From an uncultured Pseudocitrobacter sp. (GTDB taxonomy: Bacteria; Pseudomonadota; Gammaproteobacteria; Enterobacterales; Enterobacteriaceae), in the NCBI GenBank assembly GCA_913778145.1, contig CAJYVI010000043.1, positions 1 to 64,000 on the forward strand: a stretch of DNA of 64,000 nucleotides. Direction: 5' to 3'. A model generated the notes under the pieces. The model did not search any database and was not told the origin of the DNA. It worked only from the letters and a program-made list of their open reading frames with translations. The position numbers and the translations under genes were made by a program. Numbering within the stretch: the stretch's first letter is position 1; the number at the start of each line of letters is the position of its first letter. This document shows, piece by piece, positions 26,998-36,364 of this stretch.

Positions 26998-28644
26998 ATG
27001 GAAATATTCTTCACCATACTCATCATGACCCTCGTGGTCTCGCTCTCCGGGGTTGTAACCCGTGTCTTGCCATTTCAGGTGCCGCTGCCGCTGATGCAGA
27101 TCGCCATCGGTGCGCTGCTGGCGTGGCCGACCTTCGGCCTTCACGTGGAGTTCGACCCGGAACTGTTCCTCGTTCTGTTTATTCCGCCGCTGCTGTTCGC
27201 CGATGGCTGGAAAACGCCGACCCGCGAATTCCTGGAGCACGGGCGTGAAATCCTCGGTCTCGCTCTTGCGCTGGTGCTGGTGACGGTAGTTGGCATTGGT
27301 TTTCTGATTTACTGGCTGGTGCCGGGCATTCCGCTGATTCCTGCGTTTGCCCTGGCGGCGGTGCTGTCGCCGACCGATGCGGTGGCGCTCTCCGGGATTG
27401 TCGGTGAAGGGCGCATTCCGAAGAAAATCATGGGCATTTTGCAGGGCGAAGCGTTGATGAACGACGCCTCGGGCCTGGTCTCGCTGAAATTTGCCGTGGC
27501 GGTTGCCATGGGCACAATGGTCTTTACCGTTGGCGGCGCGACGCTGGAATTCCTGAAAGTCGCCATCGGCGGTATCCTGGCCGGTTTCGTGGTCAGCTGG
27601 CTGTATGGTCGCTCGCTGCGTTTCCTCAGTCGCTGGGGCGGCGATGAACCGGCAACGCAAATCGTGCTGCTGTTCCTGCTGCCGTTCGCGTCTTATCTGA
27701 TTGCGGAACACGTCGGTGTTTCCGGCATCCTGGCGGCGGTTGCTGCAGGGATGACCATCACCCGTTCCGGCGTTATGCGTACCGCGCCGCTGGCGATGCG
27801 TCTGCGTGCCAACAGTACCTGGGCGATGCTGGAGTTTGTGTTTAACGGCATGGTGTTCCTGCTGTTGGGCCTGCAATTACCCGGCATTCTCGAGACGTCG
27901 CTGGTGGCCGCAGAAGCGGACCCTAACGTTGAAATCTGGATGCTGTTTACCGATATCCTGCTGATTTATGCGGCGCTGATGCTGGTGCGCTTTGGCTGGC
28001 TGTGGACGATGCAACGCTTCAGCCAACGCTTCCTGAAGAAAAAACCGATGGAGTTCGGGAGCTGGTCAACGCGTGAGCTGGCGATTGCCTCCTTCGCCGG
28101 TGTGCGCGGGGCGATTACCCTTGCCGGTGTGCTCTCCATCCCGCTGCTGCTTCCGGATGGCAACGTCTTCCCGGCGCGCTATGAACTGGTGTTCCTGTCG
28201 GCGGGTGTCATTCTCTTCTCACTGTTTGTCGGCGTGATTATGCTGCCGATTCTGCTGCGCCACGTAGAAGTTCGTGACCTGCCTCAGCAGCAAAAAGAGG
28301 AGCGTCTGGCCCGGTCCGCAACGGCGGAAGTGGCGATTGTCGCGATTCAGAAGATGGAAGAACGACTGGCGGCGGATACGCAGGAGAACATTGATAATCA
28401 GCTGCTGACGGAAGTCAGTTCCCGCGTGATTGGTAACCTGCGTCGCCGCGCCGATGGGCGTAATGACGTGGAGACCTCAATGCTGGAAGAGCAGCTGGAA
28501 CGTCGTTTCCGCCTGGCGGCGCTGCGTTCAGAGCGCGGGGAGTTGTATCACCTGCGTGCGACGCGGCAGATCAGTAATGAGACGTTGCAGAAACTTCTGC
28601 ATGACCTTGATTTGCTGGAAGCGCTGTTGATAGAAGGTGAGTGA
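26998..28644 (+). CDS. yjcE: Putative Na+/H+ antiporter YjcE (CPA1 family)
   Basis: 548 residues, 549 in E. coli. About 12 membrane segments in the first 420 residues with the CPA1 core: FIPPLLFADGW, AVLSPTDAVALSGIVGEGRIPKK, GEALMNDASGLVSLKFAVA carrying the ND ion-site pair, and FAGVRGAITLAGVLSIP. A long soluble helical tail (residues ~425-548) follows, rich in Glu and Arg. Probably exchanges monovalent cations for protons across the inner membrane. A BIME lies directly after it. Confidence 0.93.
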   Translation: MEIFFTILIMTLVVSLSGVVTRVLPFQVPLPLMQIAIGALLAWPTFGLHVEFDPELFLVLFIPPLLFADGWKTPTREFLEHGREILGLALALVLVTVVGIGFLIYWLVPGIPLIPAFALAAVLSPTDAVALSGIVGEGRIPKKIMGILQGEALMNDASGLVSLKFAVAVAMGTMVFTVGGATLEFLKVAIGGILAGFVVSWLYGRSLRFLSRWGGDEPATQIVLLFLLPFASYLIAEHVGVSGILAAVAAGMTITRSGVMRTAPLAMRLRANSTWAMLEFVFNGMVFLLLGLQLPGILETSLVAAEADPNVEIWMLFTDILLIYAALMLVRFGWLWTMQRFSQRFLKKKPMEFGSWSTRELAIASFAGVRGAITLAGVLSIPLLLPDGNVFPARYELVFLSAGVILFSLFVGVIMLPILLRHVEVRDLPQQQKEERLARSATAEVAIVAIQKMEERLAADTQENIDNQLLTEVSSRVIGNLRRRADGRNDVETSMLEEQLERRFRLAALRSERGELYHLRATRQISNETLQKLLHDLDLLEALLIEGE

Positions 28645-28649
28645 TCCAC

Positions 28650-28720
28650 GCCGGATGGCGGCTGCGCCTTATCCGGCCTACAGGTTAGTTGTAGGCCCGG
28701 TAAGCGCAGCGCCACCGGGC
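28650..28720. repeat. REP pair (BIME) after yjcE
   Basis: GCCGGATGGCGGCTGCGCCT at 28650 and the inverted unit GTAGGCCCGGTAAGCGCAGC at 28691. It marks the junction with an accessory block. Confidence 0.88.
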
Positions 28721-28739
28721 GTAATACCCGCACCGCATC

Positions 28740-29627
28740 CTACGCTTTCGGCAACCAAAACCCTTCGCAGCACTTCAGCCATGCCTGGGCGCTGTGCGAC
28801 AAATACACCCCTTCGCGCCAAATCATGCCCAGTTGCCAGTGCAACTCGCTTTCGAGCGGCAGCCAGCGCAGCGTTTTTGCATCCAGCCTTTCACAAATCG
28901 GTTCCGGCAAAATCGCCACGCCGACACCAGCCTGGACCATCGCCGCGAGGAAATCCCATTGCCCGCTGCGTACCGCAATACGCGGCTTCACGTTATGATG
29001 ATTAAACAGCTGCATCAGTTGACGGCTTAAGGCGAAATCTTCGTTATAGATAAGCAACGGATGCGCCGCGAGTTGCTCGGGGGAAACGGACGTTTGTTCC
29101 AGCCACTCGCCGGAACGGGGAACCAGCACGCAAAGCGGATGGCTGAATAGCGGCAAGGTCGCCAGGCCGCTCTCTTCTTCCACCGGCAGCGCAGTCATGG
29201 CTAAATCAAGCTCGCCGTTCATCACCGCCTGCTGCACCGTCAGGCCGCCGAACTCGGACACTTTAAGCTCCACACCGGGGTAGCGCTGGCGAAACAGGCT
29301 GATAGGTCCGGCCATCATCATGCCGACCATTGGCGGGATGCCGAGGCGCAGCTGGCCTTTGTTGAGGTGGTTGATATCGGTCAGTTCGGCTTCCAGTTGG
29401 CGGAATTCGTCAAGGATCACCAGCCCGCGTTCAAACACCACCTGCCCGGTATCGGTGAGCAGCAATTTGCGTCCGTCGCGGATGAGTAGGGTGCTGTTGA
29501 GTTCATCTTCCAGGTTTTTCAGCATCTTGCTGATGGTGGGCTGCGTGACGAAGAGTTTCTCCGCCGCGCGGGTAAAGCTTTGCTGACGTACCACTTCAAC
29601 GAAATAGCGCAGCGTTCTGATGTCCAT
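28740..29627 (-). CDS. LysR-family regulator, CidR-like
   Basis: 295 residues. N-terminal winged helix MDIRTLRYFVEVVRQQSFTRAAEKLFVTQPTISKMLKNLE is followed by the usual two-lobe effector domain (GQLRLGIPPMVGMMMAGPI, VSEFGGLTVQQAVMNGELDLAMTALP). It is divergent, with a 103-base gap, from an LrgA/LrgB pair. The same layout is known for cidR-cidAB in Gram-positive bacteria, where the regulator responds to weak acids such as acetate and pyruvate. Its placement near actP-acs is suggestive only. Confidence 0.85.
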   Translation of the reverse strand: MDIRTLRYFVEVVRQQSFTRAAEKLFVTQPTISKMLKNLEDELNSTLLIRDGRKLLLTDTGQVVFERGLVILDEFRQLEAELTDINHLNKGQLRLGIPPMVGMMMAGPISLFRQRYPGVELKVSEFGGLTVQQAVMNGELDLAMTALPVEEESGLATLPLFSHPLCVLVPRSGEWLEQTSVSPEQLAAHPLLIYNEDFALSRQLMQLFNHHNVKPRIAVRSGQWDFLAAMVQAGVGVAILPEPICERLDAKTLRWLPLESELHWQLGMIWREGVYLSHSAQAWLKCCEGFWLPKA

Positions 29628-29730
29628 GATTATGCCTCGAAACTATACCTGCGATGAGTTTAATTCATTTCTGCCATCCTCGTGCGCTCACTATACTGTG
29701 CGTCTCTGATTTTTTCTGGACACTCCTTTC

Positions 29731-30141
29731 ATGGCTGAGGCCTTAGGGCGCGTGATGCCCTCCGTGTTGCAACGTCTTCAGGTGCCGGTGCAGGTGATTC
29801 TGTATGCCGGGCTGTTTGTTTTTGCTGAATATCTGGTGAACTGGCTGAATCTGCCGCTGCCCGCCAATCTCGTTGGTATGGTGCTGATGCTGGCGCTGAT
29901 TGTCTGCCATATTGTGCCGCTGAAGTGGGTACGCGCGGGCTCGCGCTGGCTGCTGGCGGAAATGCTGCTTTTCTTCGTGCCAGCCGTGGTGGCGGTGGTA
30001 AATTATGCGCAACTACTGATGGTCGATGGCTGGCGCATTTTCCTGGTGATTGCGCTCAGCACTATGATGGTGCTCGGCGCGACGGCCTGGGTGGTGGATA
30101 AAGTCTATCGCTACGAACTGAAGCGAATGCGCCATGAGTAA
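29731..30141 (+). CDS. CidA/LrgA family membrane protein
   Basis: 136 residues with four hydrophobic segments (VQVILYAGLFVFAEYLV, LPANLVGMVLMLALIVC, MLLFFVPAVVAVVNY, IFLVIALSTMMVLGATAWVV). The conserved LPANLVGM (usually IPGSLIGM) and LLFVP-type stretches match the LrgA/YohJ family, proposed holin-like proteins or parts of a pyruvate/glycolate-type transporter. The start at 29731 has only a weak ribosome site; ATG 29755 is an alternative. The stop overlaps lrgB by eight bases. Confidence 0.88.
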   Translation: MAEALGRVMPSVLQRLQVPVQVILYAGLFVFAEYLVNWLNLPLPANLVGMVLMLALIVCHIVPLKWVRAGSRWLLAEMLLFFVPAVVAVVNYAQLLMVDGWRIFLVIALSTMMVLGATAWVVDKVYRYELKRMRHE

Positions 30142-30823
30142 CTTCCAGCTGAGTGTGCTGTGCCTTGCCATTACGCTGGTGCTCTATTTTGCCAATAAAC
30201 GGCTCTATCGACGCTTTCGCAAACTGCCGCTGATGCCGCTGGTGTTAACGCCGGTTCTGCTGGTGTTAATGCTGGTGTTCGGCCATATCTCCTATCAAAA
30301 CTATATGGGGGAAGCGCACTGGCTGCTGTGGCTACTGGGCCCGGCAACCATCGCGTTTGCCGTGCCGGTGTATGACAATCTGGCGATCATCAAGCGCCAC
30401 TGGATGTCGCTGTCTGCCGGGGTGATTACCGCAACAGTGGTGGCGGTGACCAGTTCCGTGTGGCTGGCGCGTTTATTTACACTACCCGATGAAATTCAGC
30501 GCAGCCTGGCGGTGCGTTCGGTGACCACGCCGTTTGCGCTGGCGGCGGCCAAACCGCTCGGCGGGCAGCCTGATTTGGTGGCGTTGTTTGTGGTGGTGAC
30601 CGGCGTCTTTGGCATGGCGATTGGCGACGTACTGTTTTTGCGCCTCTCCATTCGGGAAGGTATGGCGAAAGGCGCAGGATTTGGCGCCGCGTCGCACGGC
30701 GCCGGAACGGCGCGCTCCTACGAGCTCGGCCCGCAGGAGGGCGTGGTGGCAAGCCTGGTGATGATGCTGTCAGGCGTGGTGATGGTGCTGGTTGCGCCGC
30801 TGGTGGGCTGGGTCATGTTTTAA
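30134..30823 (+). CDS. LrgB/CidB family membrane protein
   Basis: 229 residues with about seven membrane segments. The family core is present: ATIAFAVPVYDNLAIIKRHW, RSVTTPFALAAAKPLGGQPDLVALFVVVTGVFGM, and ASHGAGTARSYELGPQEGVVASLVMML. It works with the LrgA-type partner encoded in the overlapping upstream gene. E. coli has one such pair (yohJK), so this is probably a second system in this organism. Convergent with the solute-binding protein gene three bases on. Confidence 0.9.
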   Translation: MSNFQLSVLCLAITLVLYFANKRLYRRFRKLPLMPLVLTPVLLVLMLVFGHISYQNYMGEAHWLLWLLGPATIAFAVPVYDNLAIIKRHWMSLSAGVITATVVAVTSSVWLARLFTLPDEIQRSLAVRSVTTPFALAAAKPLGGQPDLVALFVVVTGVFGMAIGDVLFLRLSIREGMAKGAGFGAASHGAGTARSYELGPQEGVVASLVMMLSGVVMVLVAPLVGWVMF

Positions 30824-30826
30824 AAA

Positions 30827-32104
30827 TTAACGGTTCAACCGGCGGACAATACGTTCAACCTGCTGGCGGAACGTGACGGCAACCTGTGCAGGCGTCTGGC
30901 CGCCATGATCCATTTTCTCGCGCGCCGCAGTGAACTGATCCACCACCTGCAAATCCTCAATGTAAGGTGTCGCAACGGCGGTTGTGGGCAACGATTGTGC
31001 CTGGCGCAGCCCGGCAACGACCGGGTCGTTCGGATCAATCGTGCTGTTGCCGGTCAATATTTTCTCTGCGGTTTTACTCAGCGGGATCCCGCGCTCCAGC
31101 CCTAAGGCTTCTACCGCCTGCGGGTCATTCAGCAGGAAGTTGATAAGCGTTGCGGCTTCCCGCGGATGACGGGTCGATTTCGACACGGAGAACATCTGCG
31201 CGGTTTTAAAATAGACGCCAGAATCGCTCGCCCCCGGCTGCATGACATAATCGCCCAGCACCAGTTTGGCGGGCGGTGTCATGTTATTGATATACATGCG
31301 GATAGAGATATTCCAGGTAAACGTGCCGCCCCATTCGCCGGTGATCCACGGTTTCATCTCATAGAGATTGCCTTTGCCATAAGAGGACATCGTTTTGGGC
31401 CCCGGAATCACGTGATCGTCGCTAAGACGTTTCACAAAAGAAAAGGCCTCTTGCCACTGCGCGTCATTCCAGGTGAATTTACCGCTGGTGTCGAACATCG
31501 GCTTACTGTATTTCTGCATCATCCAAGCGTTGAGCAGTAAAATAACGTCCTGGTCAACCATCGCATACGGATAATAATTTTCTCCCAACGTGTTGCGAAA
31601 GGTTTTCCCCGCCGCAAACAATTCATCCCAGTTCTTCGGATACGCCAGCCCCGCTTTTTTCCAGGTGACATCGTTGTAATAAAACACCGGGGCATTCACT
31701 GAAATCGGCAGGCCATTAAGTTTACCTTTTACGGTGGTAGAATTGAGATCGCCCGGCGCGTACTGCGCTAAATCCAGCACCTCTTTCAGCTTATTTAAAT
31801 CGTAATAGCCTTCGCCATTTTTAGAGAAAATAATCAGCCACGGCCAGTTGGTTTGCATCACATCAGGCTCGGTGCCGCTCGCCATTTGCGTAGTTAAACG
31901 CGAAAGATGGCCATCCCAGCCGGTATATTCCGCCTTTACTTTGATATCGGGATATTTTTGTTCAAACGCGGCGATAGCCTTTAACGTAGACTGATGGCGG
32001 CTATTGCCGCCCCACCAGGACATGCGTAATTCCACGGGCTGCGCCCAGACGGTGGTGCAGGACATTAAAAGGGTTGCGATAACACCTGTAGCAATTTTAT
32101 TCAT
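30827..32104 (-). CDS. Extracellular solute-binding protein, sugar type, without its ABC partners
   Basis: 425 residues from MNKIATGVIATLLMSCTTVWAQ. Signal peptide with a likely signal-peptidase I site after VWA; a weaker lipobox-like LMSC is also present. Family 1 sugar-binding fold: RMSWWGGNSRHQSTLKAIAAFEQKYPDIKVKAEYTGWDGHLSRLTTQMASGTEPDVMQTNWP, then NAPVFYYNDVTWKKAGLAYPKNWDEL. No permease or ATPase gene lies within 5 kb, so it must share a transporter or act otherwise. It follows the oxidoreductase gene on the same strand after 87 bases. Confidence 0.88.
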   Translation of the reverse strand: MNKIATGVIATLLMSCTTVWAQPVELRMSWWGGNSRHQSTLKAIAAFEQKYPDIKVKAEYTGWDGHLSRLTTQMASGTEPDVMQTNWPWLIIFSKNGEGYYDLNKLKEVLDLAQYAPGDLNSTTVKGKLNGLPISVNAPVFYYNDVTWKKAGLAYPKNWDELFAAGKTFRNTLGENYYPYAMVDQDVILLLNAWMMQKYSKPMFDTSGKFTWNDAQWQEAFSFVKRLSDDHVIPGPKTMSSYGKGNLYEMKPWITGEWGGTFTWNISIRMYINNMTPPAKLVLGDYVMQPGASDSGVYFKTAQMFSVSKSTRHPREAATLINFLLNDPQAVEALGLERGIPLSKTAEKILTGNSTIDPNDPVVAGLRQAQSLPTTAVATPYIEDLQVVDQFTAAREKMDHGGQTPAQVAVTFRQQVERIVRRLNR

Positions 32105-32191
32105 TATCGACTCCGAAACAGAGAAGCAGGTGAGTAACAGCAAAATACTAACCAGAGGTATCGGCGCGGCAGGCCGCCGCGCCGTGGCGCA

Positions 32192-33487
32192 TTAACGCTT
32201 AGTCAGGCGGGAAACGAGTTCAAACTCTTTAAAATTGACCGGACGCTGCTGCTGCATCGAAATATTCCCGGCAATCCCGGTGAGAATGGACATCGCCCCG
32301 GCCCGATGGTCGGCGGCGCGTTGTAGCGGGTCGTTGCCCGGTTCACCGAACAGATCTGCCAGCATGGCATTGTCGCCGCCGCCGTGGCCGCCTTCGCCAA
32401 GGGTGAAATCCGCTTTCCACGGTTCGGCAAACATCGGGAAGACGGTGATATCACACAGCTCCAGGCTGCCTTCGTTTTCGCGCTTGCCGCCCGCGTTAAC
32501 GTAGGATTTCTCGATGATTTTCATCTCCAGACGCCCTTCGGTACCGTTGAACACCACGTTCAGCCCTTCCCACGGTAAATACGCGTTCAGGGAGTAGGTG
32601 AGCTGCACCTGGTTCTGGTATTTCACCAGCACCGACATGGTGTCTTCGATGGTAATGCCGTCGCTGAAGACGCTCTGATCGCGGAAGTAGTTATCTTCAT
32701 GTTCGGCGTCCAGATAGAGCGCTTTAAGCTGTGCATTTTCCGCCATTTCCAGCGCAAACGGATCGTTCTTCGCTTCCGCGTAGCCGTGAGCGCGCGGGTA
32801 AAACTGCGTCACGCCGCGTTTTTCGGCATTCTCTTTGCCATAGAATTGCAGGCTGCCCTCGGCATAAACGCGCTCGGGGTAGCTTGCCAGCCAGAAGTTC
32901 ATCAGGTCGAAGTGGTGGGTGGATTTATGCACCAGCAGGCCGCCGCTGTTGCGTTTTTCGCGGTGCCAGCGACGGAAATAGTCTGCCCCGTGTTCGGTGT
33001 TGAGCAACCATTCGAAGTGTACCGATGTCACCTGACCAATCACGCCCTGCATCAGCAGTTCGCGCACCTTGCTATGGTGCGGCGCGTAGCGATAGTTGAA
33101 CGCCACGCGCACGGTGTGGCCGGTTTCTTCTATTGCGTCCAGAATGCGCAGGGCGCGCTTTTCATCGATAGTCATCGGTTTTTCGGTAATGACATCGCAG
33201 CCCGCGTGCAGCGCCCGCACGATATAATCATCATGGGTGCGATCCATGGTGGTGACGATAATAATATCCGGGCGGGTTTCGCGGATCATCTCTTCAAACT
33301 GTGCCGCTTTCCAGGTGGAAACGGGCTCCGCGCCTTCTTTTTGCAGCAGCGTATTGGCGTAATTCATGCGCGTCTGATTAGTATCGCAAAAGGCCACCAG
33401 TTTGGCATTTTCCCGCCATTGACCGCCGATAGCTGAAATATATAAACCTGCACGTCCTCCCGTGCCGACCAGCGCATATTTTTTCAT
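32192..33487 (-). CDS. Gfo/Idh/MocA family oxidoreductase
   Basis: 431 residues. N-terminal Rossmann fold (KKYALVGTGGRAGLYISAIGG, with FCDTNQTRM), the EKP motif of the family in CDVITEKPMTIDEKRAL, and the C-terminal alpha/beta domain with FNYRYAPHHSKVRELL and KSTHHFDLMNFWL. It also has a glycine/histidine stretch LGEGGHGGGDNAML near residue 360, as in the longer GH109-like and inositol-type members. Such enzymes oxidise or rearrange sugars with bound NAD. First gene of a two-gene unit with the solute-binding protein and divergent from the 522-residue gene. Confidence 0.88.
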   Translation of the reverse strand: MKKYALVGTGGRAGLYISAIGGQWRENAKLVAFCDTNQTRMNYANTLLQKEGAEPVSTWKAAQFEEMIRETRPDIIIVTTMDRTHDDYIVRALHAGCDVITEKPMTIDEKRALRILDAIEETGHTVRVAFNYRYAPHHSKVRELLMQGVIGQVTSVHFEWLLNTEHGADYFRRWHREKRNSGGLLVHKSTHHFDLMNFWLASYPERVYAEGSLQFYGKENAEKRGVTQFYPRAHGYAEAKNDPFALEMAENAQLKALYLDAEHEDNYFRDQSVFSDGITIEDTMSVLVKYQNQVQLTYSLNAYLPWEGLNVVFNGTEGRLEMKIIEKSYVNAGGKRENEGSLELCDITVFPMFAEPWKADFTLGEGGHGGGDNAMLADLFGEPGNDPLQRAADHRAGAMSILTGIAGNISMQQQRPVNFKEFELVSRLTKR

Positions 33488-33534
33488 TGTGTCCTCGATT
33501 ATGATAAACGACCAAATAACGGCAGGATGTCGCG

Positions 33535-35103
33535 ATGAAACGTATTCCCCACCAGTTGATGGAACTGAATAGCACCTTTATCTGGCACTGGCCCTGGTTT
33601 GTTCAGGGCGTGCAGAGTGCGAAACAGCATGGTTTCACCGGGATAATCCTGCACCAACAGGAACTGCTTTCTATTCTGGCTACGCCCTCGCCATTGAGTC
33701 AGAAACTGAATGTCGAGAACCTTATTCATCAGCAAAATTACGCGCTGCTGTATTTAAAACGCGTCGACCGTTATCTGGCCGACAATAATTTATCTTTCTG
33801 GCTTCAGGGCGAAGCCGCGCCGACGGATGACATTATTAAGCGCAAATTTCCCGAGATGGCGTTCGATGAAAAAAGCGCGCCCGATTTCTGGCCGCAGTTT
33901 TATGCGGCAATCATGCATCCGTTATTGCAGGCGTTGCCGCACCTGAGCGGGCTAATTCTCAGCCTGACCACGCCCGCGTTTCAGACCTCCGGCTGGCAGC
34001 GCAGCCTGCACTCGGTCTGGAGCCTGCTGCGCGGCCAGGGCAAAAAGCTGGTGCTGCGCGATTTCATTGATGACAGTTGGCCGCGCCAGCAGCTCTCCAG
34101 CATTCTCGCGACGCTGCCGGGCGATGTGCGCGCCTCCATCAAAGCCACCGAACTGGACTACCACCCCGGCTTCGCCAACCATCCCAATATCGCCACGCTT
34201 CCCGGCCACAATAAGTGGATCGAGTTTGACCTCTTCGGCACTGGCTACGGCTGGACGGCGCTGCCGTGCTATCTCGCTGATGAAATCAGCGGTCGCCTGA
34301 GCTGGGCGCTGAGCGTGGCGGAAAATGAAGTTGAAGCCATCACTTCTCGCGTCAGCTGGCAGTGGCTGCCCGACAGCCGGGTGATGGACTCCGTCAACGC
34401 CATCAATCTGCTCGGCCTGTCGGCGGCCAATCAGCTTCAGGAAGGCACGCCCGCCACCTTCGAACGCTGGGTTGAACAACAGCAGCTTCGTTTTCGCTCG
34501 GCACAGGATAAACAGCGTCTCGCCGCATTGCTGCACACCAGCTACGACTGGCTGTGCAAAACGCCCAATCTGCTGGGGCGGCGTATGCACTATCAAAGCC
34601 AGATCCCCGAAAGCCTCGCGCAAGCGCAACAGCTGCTGCATATGGATACCCGCAGCGCCAACTGGATGCAGGCGTATCAGCCGCTGATGCCCACCGATGA
34701 CCCGGCGCTTGGTAATGAGCAGCGCGAGCTGATCGCTCTTGAAAAAGAGACCGCCTGCTTCCTCGCCACCAATGCCGTTCAGAGCCTGCGGGAGCTGATG
34801 CCGCGCATCACCTGCCCGAACGATACGCTGGAGCAACTGCTCGCCGCCTGGCGTAGTGCCGAGGTCTACAGCCAGATGTTTTCCCGCGTCGCCGCCAGCG
34901 TGACGCTGCTCACCTGGCACGATCACTACGGTAGCGAGCTTTCCGCCAGCCTGCTTGCGGAACAGCAAAACGCGCTGCTGCGCTATGCCGACACGCTCGA
35001 CCGCTGGCTGGAAACGCCGCCCGCGGGCAGTCCGCTATTTTTGTCTATGTTGTTGAATCCTGAACGTCTGAGCCGTTTTGCTGACAGTTTGTCGATGGGG
35101 TAA
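33535..35103 (+). CDS. Uncharacterised protein, possibly glycosidase-like
   Basis: I cannot name this 522-residue protein. No signal peptide. The first ~300 residues look like an alternating alpha/beta barrel: FIWHWPWFVQGVQSAKQHGFTGIIL, LIHQQNYALLYLKRVDRYLADNNLSFWLQGE, GKKLVLRDFIDD, IKATELDYHP and NKWIEFDLFGTGYGWTALPCYLADEISGRL. The last two recall the barrel strands of alpha-glucuronidase-type hydrolases, but this is only a resemblance. The rest is helical. The short 47-base divergent gap to the oxidoreductase gene suggests shared control and one pathway for a sugar or glycoside. ATG 33535 is supported by GCAGGA upstream. Confidence 0.7.
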   Translation: MKRIPHQLMELNSTFIWHWPWFVQGVQSAKQHGFTGIILHQQELLSILATPSPLSQKLNVENLIHQQNYALLYLKRVDRYLADNNLSFWLQGEAAPTDDIIKRKFPEMAFDEKSAPDFWPQFYAAIMHPLLQALPHLSGLILSLTTPAFQTSGWQRSLHSVWSLLRGQGKKLVLRDFIDDSWPRQQLSSILATLPGDVRASIKATELDYHPGFANHPNIATLPGHNKWIEFDLFGTGYGWTALPCYLADEISGRLSWALSVAENEVEAITSRVSWQWLPDSRVMDSVNAINLLGLSAANQLQEGTPATFERWVEQQQLRFRSAQDKQRLAALLHTSYDWLCKTPNLLGRRMHYQSQIPESLAQAQQLLHMDTRSANWMQAYQPLMPTDDPALGNEQRELIALEKETACFLATNAVQSLRELMPRITCPNDTLEQLLAAWRSAEVYSQMFSRVAASVTLLTWHDHYGSELSASLLAEQQNALLRYADTLDRWLETPPAGSPLFLSMLLNPERLSRFADSLSMG

Positions 35104-35339
35104 GAATAGGGAGCGGCCCGCGAAAAGTCGCCTGCGGGCAAAGGGAAGACGCATTGCGCAGGGCAGAAGGGGTGAAAAGTGTGATGGATGCAGCAGGTTA
35201 TGAAAAATCAATGTGATGCGGATCGTTTTTCAACGATCGCAAAGCGTGATTTTAGTCACCAGAGGAGCGTGAAAATGTGATTTTGCAACGATACGAATAT
35301 CAGCGAGATATTCTGGACTCTCGCAAATGCCCATCGAAA
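35104..35339. other. Intergenic region between the sugar block and yahB
   Basis: No gene is seen in 236 bases. The stretch holds two scattered GATCG-containing segments (ATGCGGATCGTTTTTCAACGATCGC around 35215), an imperfect dyad of CGATCG type, but no clear terminator. Confidence 0.4.
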
Positions 35340-36272
35340 TCAGTTCTCTTTATGCAAAAGGTCCTGATAAATCCAACTCAAAATACCGCCGGGGGCGAAC
35401 TCTTTTTTAATCCACAGCGTTACCTGCCCGGTGGCGGAGTGGCGCGTCGCCAGTAGCATACGGGAATCCTGACGTGGGTTGTGGATTTGCCGGGTGACCA
35501 GCAGCGATTGTTCTGCCGCTTTACGCACCATATAGTCAGGCAAAAAACCGATCCCCGCGCCGAGGATCTGACACTGGCATTTGGTATTAAAATCGGGCAC
35601 CAGCACCGATTCCTGACCATGCAGCAGCCAGCCTACCTTCTTATTGATGGTATGCGCGGTGTCTTCCACCATGATATTGGGATAAAGACGCAGCTGGCTT
35701 TCGGCGATGGGCTCCGGCATAAAGGCCAGCGGATGATCGGGGGCGATGGCGAAGACCCAGCGAATTGCGCCAATTTCGGTGTAATCGATGCCGCCGCCGT
35801 CGAGCAGGGTATCCGGCGCGCCGATGGCAATGCTGGCCTGGTTGTTGATCATCGCATCCCAGACGCCGTTATACACTTCAGTGGTGACGGTTATCTGGCA
35901 GGTTGGAAATTGTTTTTTCAGCACCTGCAGCAGGCGGGCGGTATGTTCCGGCGTATACAACAACTGGTTGATACAAATGCGAATTCTGGTTTCTATTCCC
36001 TGCGCGATAGTGTCGATGCTGCGGCGAATAGCGTGAAAATCGTTGAGTAGATCGCTGGCTTTACGCAGAAAATAGCGCCCGGATTCCGTTAGCTCAATGC
36101 TGCGCGTATTGCGGGTAAACAGCACCACATCAAGGCCGGTTTCCATTCTGCGGATGGTATAGCTGATAGCGGAGGTCGTCAGCCCGAGTTCCTCCGCCGC
36201 CTTACTAAAGCTGCCGTAACGCGCGGCGGTGGTAAACGCCAGCAGGTTTTCTTCCGTAAAAATTGAGTTCAT
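35340..36272 (-). CDS. yahB: LysR-family regulator YahB (AllS-like)
   Basis: 310 residues. N-terminal winged helix FTEENLLAFTTAARYGSFSKAAEELGLTTSAISYTIRRME; effector domain with LLYTPEHTARLLQVLKKQFPTCQITVTTEVYNGVWDAMI and VPDFNTKCQCQILGAGIGFLPDYMV. The chain resembles AllS, the activator of allantoin genes, in several blocks (FSKAAE, VWD, LA/AG-VGIGFLP). Order with yahC-J fits the E. coli yah cluster, so it probably controls this set. The effector is unknown. Confidence 0.85.
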   Translation of the reverse strand: MNSIFTEENLLAFTTAARYGSFSKAAEELGLTTSAISYTIRRMETGLDVVLFTRNTRSIELTESGRYFLRKASDLLNDFHAIRRSIDTIAQGIETRIRICINQLLYTPEHTARLLQVLKKQFPTCQITVTTEVYNGVWDAMINNQASIAIGAPDTLLDGGGIDYTEIGAIRWVFAIAPDHPLAFMPEPIAESQLRLYPNIMVEDTAHTINKKVGWLLHGQESVLVPDFNTKCQCQILGAGIGFLPDYMVRKAAEQSLLVTRQIHNPRQDSRMLLATRHSATGQVTLWIKKEFAPGGILSWIYQDLLHKEN

Positions 36273-36364
36273 TTTCCTGCCCCGTTACCGCGATATGCGC
36301 CTGTTTCACTGTAGTGATTCTCAGGGCTAAGAGACAACCACTTTTGAATAACTTTTAAAACTCA

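Noticed and set aside
26956..27876. 306-residue frame antisense to yjcE
   Set aside because: Extremely rich in Arg, Gln and His with no hydrophobic core. It mirrors the codon pattern of a membrane protein gene.
33952..34968. 338-residue frame antisense to the 522-residue gene
   Set aside because: High-GC shadow frame with Arg/Gln/Gly-rich nonsense composition. The sense frame has a ribosome site and protein-like structure.
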